Assembly: GCF_001884045.1 (NCBI RefSeq)
Contig: NZ_MACF01000069.1
Coordinates: 78,259 to 142,258 of the forward strand
Direction of reading: 5' to 3'
Length of the DNA: 64,000 nucleotides
Source of the DNA: Bacillus mobilis
GTDB lineage: Bacteria > Bacillota > Bacilli > Bacillales > Bacillaceae_G
A program made the translations under genes and the position numbers. Under the pieces are notes generated by a model, which saw only the letters and a list, made by a program, of their open reading frames with translations, searched no databases and was not told the origin of the DNA. This document shows, in pieces, positions 28,226-37,960 of this stretch; position 1 is the first letter of the stretch, and each line of letters starts with the position of its first letter.

Positions 28226-29170
28226 CTACTTATTACTTTTGTTGTTTATATATGCAATAGCTTCTTTTAATAGCTCTTCAAAATCCTCAGGATAATCATG
28301 GTTTAAATTAGGCACAACCTTATACTTATGTTCTATATTATTATCTCTTAATAATTGTACAAATTGCTGCGTACATTCGAAACAATCTTCATCTTGATCC
28401 CCACACACTATATACCCCTTGATATTTTTATCTTGTAGCACTTCCAACAACTCATTCCATTCTTCAATCTCTGGAAGCCACGGCGCTACAAAAATAAAAC
28501 CATCTACCTCTATATCTTGTTGTAAAATCGTATACAAAGCTACTCTTGCGCCAGCAGAAAAACCACCAATTATTACATTTTCTACTGTATGATTTTCTGT
28601 AAACGTAACGTAATGGTCTTTTAATTCCTCTTTTCCTCTATGTATATCATCCCAAACAAATCCATCTGAAAACTGAATTTGCGAAGATTGTGGTAAAGCC
28701 AACGTATAATCTTGATCCAAAACAGATTTCCAATATGGTTCTACTATTCCTATATTTTCTTGATCTCCGTGCATTGCAATAAATAGTTTTTCTTTTTTCT
28801 TACCTTCAATACATTTCACGTCTGCTCGTTCTGTTTTCTTTGCTAATTCTTCTCTTTCTTTACATAATTGAACCATTTTATGAAACTCTTCAAATTTATG
28901 TAGTGGTTTTAAATCGTCGTCGGTCATTAAATATTCATTTCCATACCAAAAACCCTTTTCTATAATGGCTTCCTTCATTACATGCATCGCTTCTTCTTCA
29001 AGCCCTGCTGCACCCGCTAGTGCATATTTGAAATTATATATTTGCGCCTCATTTCCTACTATGCCTTTCGCATGCTCCATTATATAAGTGTACGCTTCCA
29101 AACTCCCTTTATTTGCGTAACGATGTAACGTTTCATTTAATAATTGAATGTAAGTCGTATTATTTTTCAT
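28226..29170 (-). CDS. Alpha/beta hydrolase with N-terminal TPR-like helical domain
   Basis: A 314-residue protein. Residues 1-120 are helical and resemble a small tetratricopeptide-type domain. The catalytic part begins with FIAMHGDQEN, carries the nucleophile elbow GGFSAGARV (Ser about 211), the acid in IVCGDQDEDCFE and the His in NLNHDYPEDFEE near 295. It resembles serine esterases/phospholipases of the carboxylesterase type. No secretion signal, so cytoplasmic. Substrate unknown. Confidence 0.82.
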   Translation of the reverse strand: MKNNTTYIQLLNETLHRYANKGSLEAYTYIMEHAKGIVGNEAQIYNFKYALAGAAGLEEEAMHVMKEAIIEKGFWYGNEYLMTDDDLKPLHKFEEFHKMVQLCKEREELAKKTERADVKCIEGKKKEKLFIAMHGDQENIGIVEPYWKSVLDQDYTLALPQSSQIQFSDGFVWDDIHRGKEELKDHYVTFTENHTVENVIIGGFSAGARVALYTILQQDIEVDGFIFVAPWLPEIEEWNELLEVLQDKNIKGYIVCGDQDEDCFECTQQFVQLLRDNNIEHKYKVVPNLNHDYPEDFEELLKEAIAYINNKSNK

Positions 29171-29377
29171 ACCCCAATTCCCCCGTAACCTTTTATCCTA
29201 TTTATCTTTCAAACCTTTGTACCATTCTGTAATCACTGTATATAACTCACGCAAACAATACTTAATCATTACACTTCTTCGTCGAATAAGTTTATTATAA
29301 AATTAAATAGACTGAAAAATCAATATTTTAACAAACAAAAAAAGACAACAATATATTTATTGTTGTTCTCAATACAT

Positions 29378-29833
29378 CTACCCACTCTTTTGTTTTTTCC
29401 TGTCCGGTTTACTTGAAACTAAATAATGTTTTTCTGAAATATATAATTCTCTTTTTAATATACGCTTTAAATATGGTCCTAATTTTATCCCGCATATAAG
29501 ACGCTCTTCACTACCTTCAACAAGTGGGAACATTTCTTTTTCTGTTACGTATTGATCTACTGCTTTTTGTACGGTATCAATTTCTTTAACTAGGTTTAGA
29601 TTTTCTTCTGTATGTTCAAATACCTCAAGCGTTTCCTTCGTAATAAGAAAACTATTTGTTGGAAATGCAGGTAAATACGGCTTTAACAAATCATAATTTA
29701 CTGTATAATCATCATTTACTAATACTGTATAAACGATATTAGCATTCGTTTCTAAAAACTTAGCCATCGCTTGTTCTAATTCATCCTTCGTAATTTCACG
29801 CTCTTCTTTTCCAGTTCTGAAAAAGCGAAACAT
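29378..29833 (-). CDS. Conserved hypothetical protein, probable DUF3939
   Basis: A 151-residue soluble protein with an alternating alpha/beta pattern. Recognisable stretches are MFRFFRTGKEE at the start, VLVNDDYTVNYDLLKPYLPAFP around 38-59, and a basic C-terminal end KPDRKKQKSG. No catalytic motif is seen. It resembles the DUF3939 family of Bacillus. A GGAGGCGATGCG ribosome site precedes the ATG. Function unknown. Confidence 0.6.
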   Translation of the reverse strand: MFRFFRTGKEEREITKDELEQAMAKFLETNANIVYTVLVNDDYTVNYDLLKPYLPAFPTNSFLITKETLEVFEHTEENLNLVKEIDTVQKAVDQYVTEKEMFPLVEGSEERLICGIKLGPYLKRILKRELYISEKHYLVSSKPDRKKQKSG

Positions 29834-29886
29834 CGCATCGCCTCCTTTTTACTATATTATAGCATAAAAGAAAACTGAAAAATTAC

Positions 29887-29927
29887 AAAAAAAGTCATTG
29901 AAAGAATTTTTCAATGACTTTTTTCTT
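29887..29927 (-). terminator. Terminator of dps
   Basis: AAAAAAGTCATTGAAA pairs with TTTCAATGACTTTTTT. Confidence 0.9.
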
Positions 29928-29940
29928 TATATACTTATAT

Positions 29941-30384
29941 TTATTTTAAGAACGCGCTTAACATCCATACATGTTGTTCTAATGTTGTATGAATCGCTAA
30001 CAACATGTCCGCTGATGTTTCATCGCCAGCTTCACCAGCAACTTCCATACCTTCTTTTAATTCTTGAATAAGTGCAGAGTAATCATTCACTAATGTTTGC
30101 ACCATTTCTTCTGCAGATTCCTTGCTTGTCCCTTCATTCACACTAGATGTTGCAAGATATTCTTTCATTGTCGCTAGCGGTTTACCTTCCAAAGCTAAAA
30201 TACGTTCTGCTAATTCATCAATATTTGTTCCAGCTTCATTGTAAAACTCTTCAAATTTCTCATGTAATGTAAAGAAGTGTGGTCCTGTCACATACCAGTG
30301 ATAATTATGTAATTTCACATATAACACATTCCAGTTTGCTACCTGCTTGTTTAATACTTCAACAACATTTGTTTTCGTACTCAT
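29941..30384 (-). CDS. dps: Dps-family ferritin-like DNA-protection protein
   Basis: A 147-residue ferritin fold. Start at [12 protein letters not shown] after AAGAGGAGTGGATTGT; the longer in-frame ATG lies before it. The inter-subunit ferroxidase centre ligands are in [26 protein letters not shown] (His near 30 and 42, Asp/Glu in [14 protein letters not shown] near 57-70). The protein forms dodecamers that oxidise Fe2+ with H2O2 and protect DNA. The Lys-rich DNA-binding tail of E. coli Dps is absent. Single gene with terminator. Confidence 0.93.
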   Translation of the reverse strand: MSTKTNVVEVLNKQVANWNVLYVKLHNYHWYVTGPHFFTLHEKFEEFYNEAGTNIDELAERILALEGKPLATMKEYLATSSVNEGTSKESAEEMVQTLVNDYSALIQELKEGMEVAGEAGDETSADMLLAIHTTLEQHVWMLSAFLK

Positions 30385-30625
30385 ACAATCCACTCCTCTT
30401 ATCATTTCATAATGTTTATCTTTTAATAACCTAGTTACATGTTACCATACATTTCCTTTCCTTTCGAAAGATTGGCTCATATGTAACAAAGTTTTAACAC
30501 CTTTAATACTTCCCTAATATCTTTTAATTCATGTATGCTTTCAAACACTTCATACGTCTAATTGTCCAAGCTCATACATATGCATAATAGTAAATCAAGC
30601 TCATCGTAGTAGAAAGAGGGATAAC

Positions 30626-31666
30626 ATGGACAATCAACAATGGCAAGTAGCAAAGAAAGTCGCTGCTACTTATATTGGAACAGTCGTTGGAGCTGGATTT
30701 GCTACTGGACGAGAAATTGTTGAATTTTTTACAGTGAACGGATTTTATGGAACAATTGGTATATGTGTAAGTGGATTTTTTTTTATTTGGCTTGGCACAA
30801 AGATGATGTTACTTTCATCACAAATCGGTGCATTTTCAGCGCAAGAATTTAACAAATATTTATTTGGAGATGTAGTTGGAAATGTTGTAAATACACTATT
30901 ATTACTCGTATTATTTGGTGTAACTAGCGTAATGTTATCAGGAGCTGGAGCGGTATTTGAAGAGCAACTTCGTTTACCAAGACAACTCGGTATTTTCATT
31001 ACAGTGATCGCCTGTCTCATTATAGGTAGTCGCGGATTACAAGGGGTTTTTGAAGTTAATACACTTGTCGTACCTATTATGATGATTTTTATTATCGGAC
31101 TTGCTATTACAACTTTTTTTCACGGTACAACTCCTCTTAGTAGCACTATTCCTGCAGAAAGCTGGAATATGAAGTGGATTACTAGTCCTATTACATATGT
31201 CGCCTTAAATCTTTCGCTCGCCCAAAGCGTTCTCGTCCCGTTAGCCAGTGAAGTAAAAGATCGAAAGGCCATTTTATGGGGCGGTATTTTAGGTGGTGCA
31301 GGACTATCTTTAATTTTATTATGTAGCCATTTAGCTATCTTATCAGTCGATCAATTTTATCAATATAATATCCCAATGGCTGAAGTCATAAGAAAATTCA
31401 ATGCAACTTTTCACTTTTTCTTTGTTCTTATCATTTTCGGTGAAGTGTTCACAACTTTAGTTGGCAATGTGTTCGGAATGACAAAACAAATGCAATCCAT
31501 CACCAGTTGGAAAAGTAACAATATTATTTTCTTTATTTTACTAATTAGTTATTGCTTTAGTTACATTGGTTACAGTGAATTACTCCACATTCTATATCCT
31601 ATAATTGGATGGGTCAGCATCATTTTACTCCCAATTATTGCTTTTAAACAACTTCAAAAAACATAA
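30626..31666 (+). CDS. YkvI-type membrane transporter
   Basis: A 346-residue protein with about ten membrane helices of the APC-like fold. It begins QVAKKVAATYIGTVVGAGFATGREIVEFFTVNG, the well-conserved YkvI start (GAGFATGxE). The GAG turn in the first unwound helix is typical of amino-acid/cation symporters. Function of YkvI is not known. RBS AGAGGGATAAC. Single gene. Confidence 0.85.
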   Translation: MDNQQWQVAKKVAATYIGTVVGAGFATGREIVEFFTVNGFYGTIGICVSGFFFIWLGTKMMLLSSQIGAFSAQEFNKYLFGDVVGNVVNTLLLLVLFGVTSVMLSGAGAVFEEQLRLPRQLGIFITVIACLIIGSRGLQGVFEVNTLVVPIMMIFIIGLAITTFFHGTTPLSSTIPAESWNMKWITSPITYVALNLSLAQSVLVPLASEVKDRKAILWGGILGGAGLSLILLCSHLAILSVDQFYQYNIPMAEVIRKFNATFHFFFVLIIFGEVFTTLVGNVFGMTKQMQSITSWKSNNIIFFILLISYCFSYIGYSELLHILYPIIGWVSIILLPIIAFKQLQKT

Positions 31667-31701
31667 AAGAAGCATCCATGTTATTGGATGCTCCTTTTAT
31701 G
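31665..31701 (+). terminator. Bidirectional terminator
   Basis: GAAGCATCCA and TGGATGCTCC with a T-rich flank, between convergent genes ending at 31666 and 31703. Confidence 0.85.
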
Positions 31702-31702
31702 T

Positions 31703-32071
31703 TCATTCACAATCATCACACACTTCCCAGTATGGACCCATTTCGAGTGCTAAATATGGCTTTAATTGCAAGCGAATCATCCGACTAGGCATACGTTCTA
31801 AAACGAATTGAATCCCTTCTTCCTCTTCGTCTAATTCCACTTTTGAAATCGCAATTCTTTGCATAGTAGAAATAGGCATTCCATCTTTATATAAAGTGAT
31901 TTTCACCTCATCATATTCATTAAAATACAATTCAACACTCATTTGATTTTTCAACATTTCATCAACAATTTCATATTTATCATTTCGTTCCTGGATTATA
32001 TATTTCCAGCCGCCTCTACCTTCTTCTTTCGGAGCAGCTTGAAATAATGTCATCAAATCCTCGTATAGCAT
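31703..32071 (-). CDS. Conserved hypothetical acidic protein
   Basis: A 122-residue soluble protein, acidic in the second half (KVELDEEEEGIQFVLERMP), ending in CDDCE. No family with a known function is recognised. Secondary-structure pattern suggests an N-terminal helix then a beta-rich domain (VELYFNEYDEVKITLYKDG). Start at an ATG after AGAGGGGTTATCTT. Upstream 32072-32335 holds no supported gene. Confidence 0.65.
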   Translation of the reverse strand: MLYEDLMTLFQAAPKEEGRGGWKYIIQERNDKYEIVDEMLKNQMSVELYFNEYDEVKITLYKDGMPISTMQRIAISKVELDEEEEGIQFVLERMPSRMIRLQLKPYLALEMGPYWEVCDDCE

Positions 32072-32335
32072 AAGATAACCCCTCTCTTACTAAAAAACGA
32101 TGAGTATTTTATATACCCTTTATCTCTATCACTATCCATATGTATTGTACCATATATCGCCGTTCTTACCGTATTCATTTGCTTCATAACTGTATGTAAA
32201 ACATCTGATTCTCTCCATTATTATATGAATTATCTCTTATTTCATTTCTTACTATTCTTCTAAAGCTTTCAAATCATATCAAGCTTAATGAAATGCTTTC
32301 TTTGTCCATCCTCCATTTATTATTTCCTTGTAACA

Positions 32336-32368
32336 ACAAAAAAGAAGAGTGACTTATAACACTCTCCT
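32336..32368 (-). terminator. Terminator of the small membrane protein gene
   Basis: AGAGTG and CACTCT pair around an 8-nt loop, followed by CTTTTTT-type T run on the minus strand. Confidence 0.8.
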
Positions 32369-32673
32369 TAAAAGAATTTCCCAGTAGCTGCTAACGCTAA
32401 TACTAGTATTAAAATTGTAAATAATAATGATACGATGAAACTAAAAATAGGTAATGCTTTCTTTTCATTCTTCTTAAAGAGTAACTTTAAACTAAGAAAG
32501 ATATTTACTGGTACAAGTATAAAATAAAAATATTTAACAATTTGCACCGAACTATTCGAAAGTGTTTTTAAAATAAACACTTCAATTAGAAAAACAATAA
32601 AAAATGAAATACTTAACCAAAATGAGACATAACTAAGCCAAGAATGTCTTTTGGTACCCCAATAAACTCCCAT
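32368..32673 (-). CDS. Small three-helix membrane protein, unknown
   Basis: A 101-residue integral membrane protein with three hydrophobic segments (about 13-36, 44-62, 75-97) and a basic loop KKNEKKALP. Start placed at MGVYWGTKRH following GGAGATTACT; seven extra residues of the longer frame precede the ribosome site. No family recognised. Monocistronic. Confidence 0.6.
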   Translation of the reverse strand: MGVYWGTKRHSWLSYVSFWLSISFFIVFLIEVFILKTLSNSSVQIVKYFYFILVPVNIFLSLKLLFKKNEKKALPIFSFIVSLLFTILILVLALAATGKFF

Positions 32674-32818
32674 AGTAATCTCCTTTATTTGCATTCTATA
32701 TGATTATAATTATACACAAAGTTAACAAATACCTCTATTTTCCGACAAACATTATACAAAATATACCTTTAAATATTATAAAGATACTCTCTATCTCCTT
32801 TAATATTACATAATAAAA

Positions 32819-32864
32819 ACAGACTACTCCAATAGCATACTGCTATTTTGAGATAGTCTGTTCT
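32819..32864 (-). terminator. Terminator of the chemoreceptor gene
   Basis: ACAGACTATCTCAAAATAGC-type arm pairs with the mirrored GCTATTGGAGTAGTCTGT; ends in T-rich sequence. Confidence 0.75.
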
Positions 32865-32867
32865 CTG

Positions 32868-34850
32868 TTACACTTTAAATCTTTCAATTAGACCTTGTAA
32901 CTCTTCAGCCATTTGAGATAATGTACCAGCCGCCGAACTAATTTCCTCAATGGACGCTAGTTGTTCTTCAGCTGATGCTGCAACGTTTTGAGTACTCGTC
33001 GCATTATTCTGTGCTGTCATTGCAATTTGACCTACTGAAATAGATACTTCATTTGCACCTTTTGACATCCCATTAGCCGTTTCAACCATTGTTTTAATTT
33101 GATCTGCAATTTCATTTGTAGATTGTAAAATCTCAGTAAAGTTTTGCTTCGTTTCATTCGCAATAACAAGTCCAGATTGAACTTCTTCATTTACATGACC
33201 CATAGATTTTACCGTCTTACTCATGTCATCTTGTATTTCACATATTAATTTACTAATTTCACTAGAAGATACGCTAGACTTCTCTGCCAATTTACGTACT
33301 TCATCTGCAACGATTGCAAATCCTCTTCCATGCTCTCCTGCTCTTGCAGCTTCAATTGCCGCATTTAAAGCTAGAAGATTTGTTTGATCTGCAATATTTT
33401 GAATTACTTCTAGTATGTCACCAATTTGTTTTGATTTATTATTTAATAACTGTATAACTTCATCTGATTGCGAAACAGATTCTGCAATAGACTGCATTTG
33501 ATTTACTGTTTTCCCTACTAGTTTTCCGCCATCTTCTGCTTTTTCACGAGTATGAGCAGAAGCTGTATTAATTGATGATGAACTATTTGCTACATGCTGA
33601 ATTCCTTCTGTTACATCAAATAGTAACATTGCGCCATTTTCTACACTTGTCGTTTGCGTCGTTGCCCCGCTCGATATTTCATCCATTGCCATTGTAATTT
33701 GCTCAGTCGCTTCACTTGCTTGTCTTACACTTGCCGTTAGCTCTTCTGATGCTGCTGCAACATGTCCAGCCGAAGTATTAATTCTTCCAATTAACGTTCG
33801 CAATGCATCTGTCATCTCATTGAATCCTTTTGCAAGTTGGCCAATCTCATCATTAGAATGAATTTCGATTGTTTGCGTTAAATCTCCCTCACTTATTTCT
33901 TTAGAAGTAGTAACTAATCTTTTTAATGGCTTCGTTATAGAAAGTGTCACAAAATAAATAAGTGCTCCGCCTATAACTAATGAAATGAACATAACAATTA
34001 ACATATTATAAAATACAGGTTGAGCAGCTTCAATTACTTCATTTGAGTACATCGTCCCACCGATTTTCCAACCTGTTTTTACATTTGTAGCAAATACCAT
34101 TTGCTTTTCGCTACCGTCATACGTATATGAAAAAGCGCCATGATTATCTTCATAAATTTTCTTCGCCCAAGAATCAGCTGCTTTTTCTCCTGATTTTTCT
34201 TGAGGATGTGCAATTATTTTTTGTTTTCCATCTAAGATGAAAGCATACCCTTTTTTACCAATATTGATTAACTTTGTTGTTTTTAATAAATTATCTAAAC
34301 TTAAATCTATCGCTACAACACCGTTTTTATCTTCTGCTTGTTTTGCAATCGTTACGACAATATGTCCATTTCCTTGCGCCTTATACGGCTCAGTAATTAC
34401 AATACCACCTTGTTTTGCGACTGCATCTTTATACCAAGAACGTTCTGTTGGATCATAGTCTGCTGCCATTTGTATATTTGGTTCTTGCACAAATTTCTTA
34501 TCATTCCCAGCAACGTATACTTGTTCAACATCTTTATTTAAATTGATATATTGAGATAACATCTTTCTTAATTCATCTTGATTATCCCCTTGATACATAC
34601 TACCTTGAATCACCCGTGCAAAATTATTCACATCATTAAATTTTGCATCAATCATTTGATTGATTAAATTATCTAATATTTTTATATTGTCGTGAGCACT
34701 GCTCGTAATTTGTGATTCAAAATTCTTTTTAGCCGTTTGATAAGACATGCCTCCGATAATAGAGACAGCCGCAATTAAAATGACAAAAAATGAAATTAGT
34801 AGTTTTTTTGCTACTTTCATATCACGAAACCAATTTAATAGTCTACCCAT
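32868..34850 (-). CDS. Methyl-accepting chemotaxis protein with Cache sensor domain
   Basis: A 660-residue receptor. Start at [16 protein letters not shown] after AGGAGGTTTGTA; nine extra upstream codons are rejected. Layout: membrane helix 1 (about 15-37), extracellular dCache-type sensor (about 45-275) with the [10 protein letters not shown] block typical of small-molecule ligand pockets, membrane helix 2 (about 280-303), HAMP (about 305-360) and the signalling hairpin with the invariant tip [16 protein letters not shown]. It would control CheA activity in response to an amino acid or organic acid. Ligand not known. Confidence 0.92.
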   Translation of the reverse strand: MGRLLNWFRDMKVAKKLLISFFVILIAAVSIIGGMSYQTAKKNFESQITSSAHDNIKILDNLINQMIDAKFNDVNNFARVIQGSMYQGDNQDELRKMLSQYINLNKDVEQVYVAGNDKKFVQEPNIQMAADYDPTERSWYKDAVAKQGGIVITEPYKAQGNGHIVVTIAKQAEDKNGVVAIDLSLDNLLKTTKLINIGKKGYAFILDGKQKIIAHPQEKSGEKAADSWAKKIYEDNHGAFSYTYDGSEKQMVFATNVKTGWKIGGTMYSNEVIEAAQPVFYNMLIVMFISLVIGGALIYFVTLSITKPLKRLVTTSKEISEGDLTQTIEIHSNDEIGQLAKGFNEMTDALRTLIGRINTSAGHVAAASEELTASVRQASEATEQITMAMDEISSGATTQTTSVENGAMLLFDVTEGIQHVANSSSSINTASAHTREKAEDGGKLVGKTVNQMQSIAESVSQSDEVIQLLNNKSKQIGDILEVIQNIADQTNLLALNAAIEAARAGEHGRGFAIVADEVRKLAEKSSVSSSEISKLICEIQDDMSKTVKSMGHVNEEVQSGLVIANETKQNFTEILQSTNEIADQIKTMVETANGMSKGANEVSISVGQIAMTAQNNATSTQNVAASAEEQLASIEEISSAAGTLSQMAEELQGLIERFKV

Positions 34851-35022
34851 TACAAACCTCCTGCTTTTCAATTTCAAAAGTTAAATCTAGTGAATTATAA
34901 ATATTTCCCATTCCCGAATTATTATTTTCATAACCTATTATGATGAATACTTTGTAAAGTTTAAACAATTAATTTCTCTTTGTCCATATATATGAATAAT
35001 ATTATTATAAAATTTACAAAAG

Positions 35023-35058
35023 CAAAAAACCAAAGGGAACAACCCTTTGGTTTTTTAC
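35023..35058 (-). terminator. Terminator of the rsgA-like gene
   Basis: AAAAAACCAAAGGGAAC and AACCCTTTGGTTTTTT; overlaps the 3' end of the gene by a few bases. Confidence 0.9.
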
Positions 35059-36104
35059 ATTTTTTTATGCTGCTTAGAAATCTTCTTCCACTTATCACGC
35101 TCTGCTCTTGCAAGAACAGCATCTTGTTTTCTCATAAAATACGCCAGTTCTTTTTGTAATTTTTTATAGCTTTGCAAACGATTTATCGTAATAATTCCGT
35201 TATCAATTGCATGATGCACTGCGCATCCTGGCTCATTTTCATGCTTACAGTCCCTAAAACGGCACGTTTTTGCTAATTCTTCAATATCAGAAAATGTTGT
35301 TTGAATTGCATCGCTACCTTCCCAAAGCTGCAGTTCCCTCATACCCGGAGTATCAATAACTAAACTACCACTCGGTAATCGGAACAATTCACGATGAGTT
35401 GTCGTATGCCTTCCTTTACTATCTTCCTCACGAATATCTCCCGTTTTTGCTACTTCAATTCCTATAAGAGCATTTAGCAAAGTCGATTTTCCAACCCCGG
35501 ATGATCCGACTAGAGCAATTGTTTTTCCTGAAGAAACAAATTGCTGCAACGAATCAATGCCAGTATGTTCTAAACTATCAACGATGAAGATAGGAACACC
35601 CATTGCCACGGCTTCCGTTTCTACAATTTTCTGTTCCACATCTTCACATAAGCTACTCTTTGTTAAAACAATAACAGGCATTGCACCACTTTCATACGCT
35701 AATAGTAAATAACGTTCCATTCTTCTTACGTTGAAATCATGATTAAGTGCATTCACTAAAAATAGATAATCTACATTTGCTGCTATTACTTGTTCTTCCA
35801 TTCGAGTACCAGCCTCTTGTCTAGAAAAAGAACTTCTTCTCGGAAAAATACGATGAATAATTGCTTTCTTTTCATTCTCTATTTTCTTTATATACACCCA
35901 ATCACCAACCGCTGGATAATCTCCCTTCGTTACTGCTTCATGTCGAAACTTTCCAGACAGCTCTGCCATATATTCACCATCATTACAAATAATTCGATAT
36001 ATATGCTTATACTCAAGTAAAATACGTCCTACTTCAAAGTTCTCTACAGCTTGTTCCTCAAAAAAAGAATCCCAGCCGAATGATTCTAAAATATTTTGAT
36101 TCAA
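35055..36104 (-). CDS. rsgA: RsgA-type ribosome-associated GTPase (circularly permuted)
   Basis: A 349-residue cpGTPase. An OB fold (about 25-100) is followed by permuted G motifs: NKxD-like VLTKSS (near 150), then GSSGVGKSTLLNAL (near 199) and DTPGMREL (near 247). A zinc-binding Cys/His domain follows (CRFRDCKHENEPGCAVHHA, about 282-300). RsgA helps mature the 30S subunit. At 349 residues it is longer than B. subtilis CpgA/YloQ (about 298), and it lies outside the prkC-prpC-cpgA context, so it is probably a second paralogue of the kind found in the B. cereus group. Confidence 0.88.
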   Translation of the reverse strand: MNQNILESFGWDSFFEEQAVENFEVGRILLEYKHIYRIICNDGEYMAELSGKFRHEAVTKGDYPAVGDWVYIKKIENEKKAIIHRIFPRRSSFSRQEAGTRMEEQVIAANVDYLFLVNALNHDFNVRRMERYLLLAYESGAMPVIVLTKSSLCEDVEQKIVETEAVAMGVPIFIVDSLEHTGIDSLQQFVSSGKTIALVGSSGVGKSTLLNALIGIEVAKTGDIREEDSKGRHTTTHRELFRLPSGSLVIDTPGMRELQLWEGSDAIQTTFSDIEELAKTCRFRDCKHENEPGCAVHHAIDNGIITINRLQSYKKLQKELAYFMRKQDAVLARAERDKWKKISKQHKKM

Positions 36105-36151
36105 ATTGATATCCTCCCTAGTTTAACTAAGCGGAAGGATCGTGCGCTAAC

Positions 36152-36220
36152 TTATACAGTCTCGCCCTTTCCATCCACCTTTGTATTTGGTTTATTATTC
36201 ATATAAGTTATTTTCACCAT
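36152..36220 (-). CDS. Possible 22-residue peptide upstream of the rsgA-like gene
   Basis: ATG GTG AAA ... GTA TAA follows GGGGTGATGTATT and encodes MVKITYMNNKPNTKVDGKGE plus two residues. It ends 47 nt before the rsgA-like start. Good ribosome site but no family; could be a leader peptide or chance. Confidence 0.33.
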   Translation of the reverse strand: MVKITYMNNKPNTKVDGKGETV

Positions 36221-36285
36221 AATACATCACCCCGTTCTCATTTTAATTACTCTCATTATATGGAATATTCATTTAAAAAGCTACT

Positions 36286-36813
36286 CTATTTAACGTAATT
36301 TTCAAACAATTTATTTTTCATCATTCTAATTTGCCCACGGTGATTAATCTCATCTTCTAGCACATGAAACCACAGATAGTGCTGGTTATACGCTACATCG
36401 TTAGGCCACTTTCTTTCTGACATAAGCCATTCATCACCTTGTTCAATCAAATACTTCAATGATTCTTCTCGAACACTTTGCAGAAGTTGTACATAATACT
36501 GTATGTCATGACCACGGATTGTTCTCCCTGCTTCCCCTAAATACAGTGCGTCTTCCCATATTTCTAATTCTTCTTTTGTAAAGTCGCGCTCTTGAAATGA
36601 AATAAGTTGATGAGCTTTTTCTATAGCTGCTATATGTTTTAATAATGCTCCGATAGAATTTCCTCCACTCGGCATAATTAAATCTAATTGCTCAACTGAT
36701 AGATCTTTTATTTCCTGTAATGTTACAGCCCTCGTATGCTCCAGCATGCTTACTAATTCCCCTATATTTTTTGTATAACCATCCACACTTCTTATTCGAT
36801 AATCTATATTCAT
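36286..36813 (-). CDS. DinB/DUF664-family protein
   Basis: A 175-residue four-helix bundle of the DinB superfamily. GNSIGALLKHIAAIEKAHQLI (near 49-70) contains the first metal-ligand His and HVLEDEINHRGQIRMMKNKLF (near 148-168) the later pair, in the characteristic HxxxxxxHxGQI arrangement. Likely a metal-dependent thiol transferase-like protein, substrate unknown. Start at MNIDYRIR, after AAAGGGGTGCGTGAG. Second DinB-type gene of the window (compare 19063). Confidence 0.8.
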   Translation of the reverse strand: MNIDYRIRSVDGYTKNIGELVSMLEHTRAVTLQEIKDLSVEQLDLIMPSGGNSIGALLKHIAAIEKAHQLISFQERDFTKEELEIWEDALYLGEAGRTIRGHDIQYYVQLLQSVREESLKYLIEQGDEWLMSERKWPNDVAYNQHYLWFHVLEDEINHRGQIRMMKNKLFENYVK

Positions 36814-37009
36814 CTCACGCACCCCTTTCTACATTCATATTAAGGAATAACCGCTTCATATAATAGACTGAAATATATCAGATTTTTCTGTTATAATTAA
36901 ATTGAATACATAATAAACCCAAACAAACTTTCTCAATATGCTTCTATGAAATATTAAAAGGAATCAATATAAAAGAATCGAATCTTATTCACTAAAAGGA
37001 GTGGATTCG

Positions 37010-37357
37010 ATGGAAATGTATCAATGGCTAACTGCTGTTCTTGTTGGTGGCATTACTGGTTTCGTTTCCCATCTTATCAATAACCAAGGCAAGTTATTGC
37101 TTCCACGCCGTTTGAAAACTTTTTTTCACTTTGGTTTTTTGACTGATATTCTCACTGGTAGTCTAGCTGCACTTCTTGGACTCGTTTTATTCGATGTCAC
37201 CTTAATAAAAGAAATTATAAAAGTATCCATTGTGACTGCTATTTCTGGTCAGACTTTCTTACTGCACCAAGCGCTTGGTGGTGAGCAAGCTAAAAATACA
37301 CAGATTGGGAAAGCTGATGAGAAGATTCAAGAAATTGACAAATTATTACGACGTTAG
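37010..37357 (+). CDS. DUF4257-like small membrane protein
   Basis: A 115-residue protein with three or four hydrophobic segments (GGITGFVSHLI, FGFLTDILTGSLAALLGLVLF, IIKVSIVTAISGQTFLL) and a charged C-terminal helix (ADEKIQEIDKLLRR). Looks like DUF4257 of the B. cereus group, holin-like in shape but of unknown role. ATG at 37010 follows AAAAGGAGTGGATTCG; the GTG at 37001 lies inside the ribosome site. The next gene follows after 84 nt on the same strand. Confidence 0.62.
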   Translation: MEMYQWLTAVLVGGITGFVSHLINNQGKLLLPRRLKTFFHFGFLTDILTGSLAALLGLVLFDVTLIKEIIKVSIVTAISGQTFLLHQALGGEQAKNTQIGKADEKIQEIDKLLRR

Positions 37358-37441
37358 TCTATACTTTCTTTAAAAATTATTGCTATAATAAACAATAAAT
37401 ATTTTCTATTGCGTCGTTTGTCAGAAGAAAGGGTGTTTCGT

Positions 37442-37666
37442 ATGACAAAAAAGAAAATAGAAGATTTCTTAACAAACACTGAAAAAGAGGAACTGCTAGA
37501 AAACTATAAATGTTTACGAGAAGCCCGCACAAAAAACGAAGCTAACTATTTTGGTGAAGCAGTAAATCATCTATTAAATATAGCTAAACAACGAATTATT
37601 AAAGATGCAGGCATACATGATGAAAATGCAGCAACTGTTCAATCAAAGAAAAAAGCACTGTTTTAG
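37442..37666 (+). CDS. Small helical protein, unknown
   Basis: A 74-residue charged protein (MTKKKIEDFLTNTEKEELL then KCLREARTKNEANYFGEAVNHLLNIA) that is entirely helical in appearance. Start at ATG after AGAAAGGGTGTTTCGT; the ORF can be extended 11 codons upstream without a ribosome site. No known family. Followed directly by a terminator whose stem overlaps the last codons. Confidence 0.6.
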   Translation: MTKKKIEDFLTNTEKEELLENYKCLREARTKNEANYFGEAVNHLLNIAKQRIIKDAGIHDENAATVQSKKKALF

Positions 37667-37692
37667 TTCATTAGCTAAAACAGTGCTTTTTA
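37651..37692 (+). terminator. Terminator of the small helical protein gene
   Basis: AAAGCACTGTTTTAG and CTAAAACAGTGCTTTTT. Confidence 0.92.
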
Positions 37693-37703
37693 TTACGCTA
37701 TTT

Positions 37704-37753
37704 TTCACATTACTTTCACATCTATTTCACAAATATAAGTAGTCCGGTATGCT
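37704..37753 (+). promoter_or_regulatory. Three TTCACA direct repeats at 11-bp period with a -10 element: possible PhoP-type promoter
   Basis: TTCACA occurs at 37704, 37715 and 37726, each separated by 5 nt, which fits the PhoP box rule TT(A/T/C)ACA-N5. A TATGCT at 37748 could be the -10, with the last repeat overlapping the -35 position. There is no following gene on this strand, only a terminator. Confidence 0.4.
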
Positions 37754-37754
37754 A

Positions 37755-37829
37755 AACTAAGTATATCCTTTTCCAAGGAACTATATGCCGATATATAAAT
37801 CCCTATCTTTATAGGGATTTTTTATTTTT
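37755..37829 (+). ncRNA. Candidate small RNA ending in a strong terminator
   Basis: Between the possible promoter (37704-37753) and the stem AAATCCCTAT/ATAGGGATTT with T6 at 37797-37829 lie about 70 nt without a credible gene (one 9-codon frame starts at ATGCCG). The preceding gene has its own terminator at 37692 and the next gene is on the opposite strand, so the hairpin needs another transcript to terminate. Confidence 0.35.
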
Positions 37830-37960
37830 GAATTCCTCATAACTTTGTTACAATACATTTCTTCTATTATTTCTATACTTTAAGTAACCACTGTAATAAA
37901 AAGCACATTCATGTATTCACACTCTTATTAATTCTGATTTGCGAAATATTTATACAAGCT

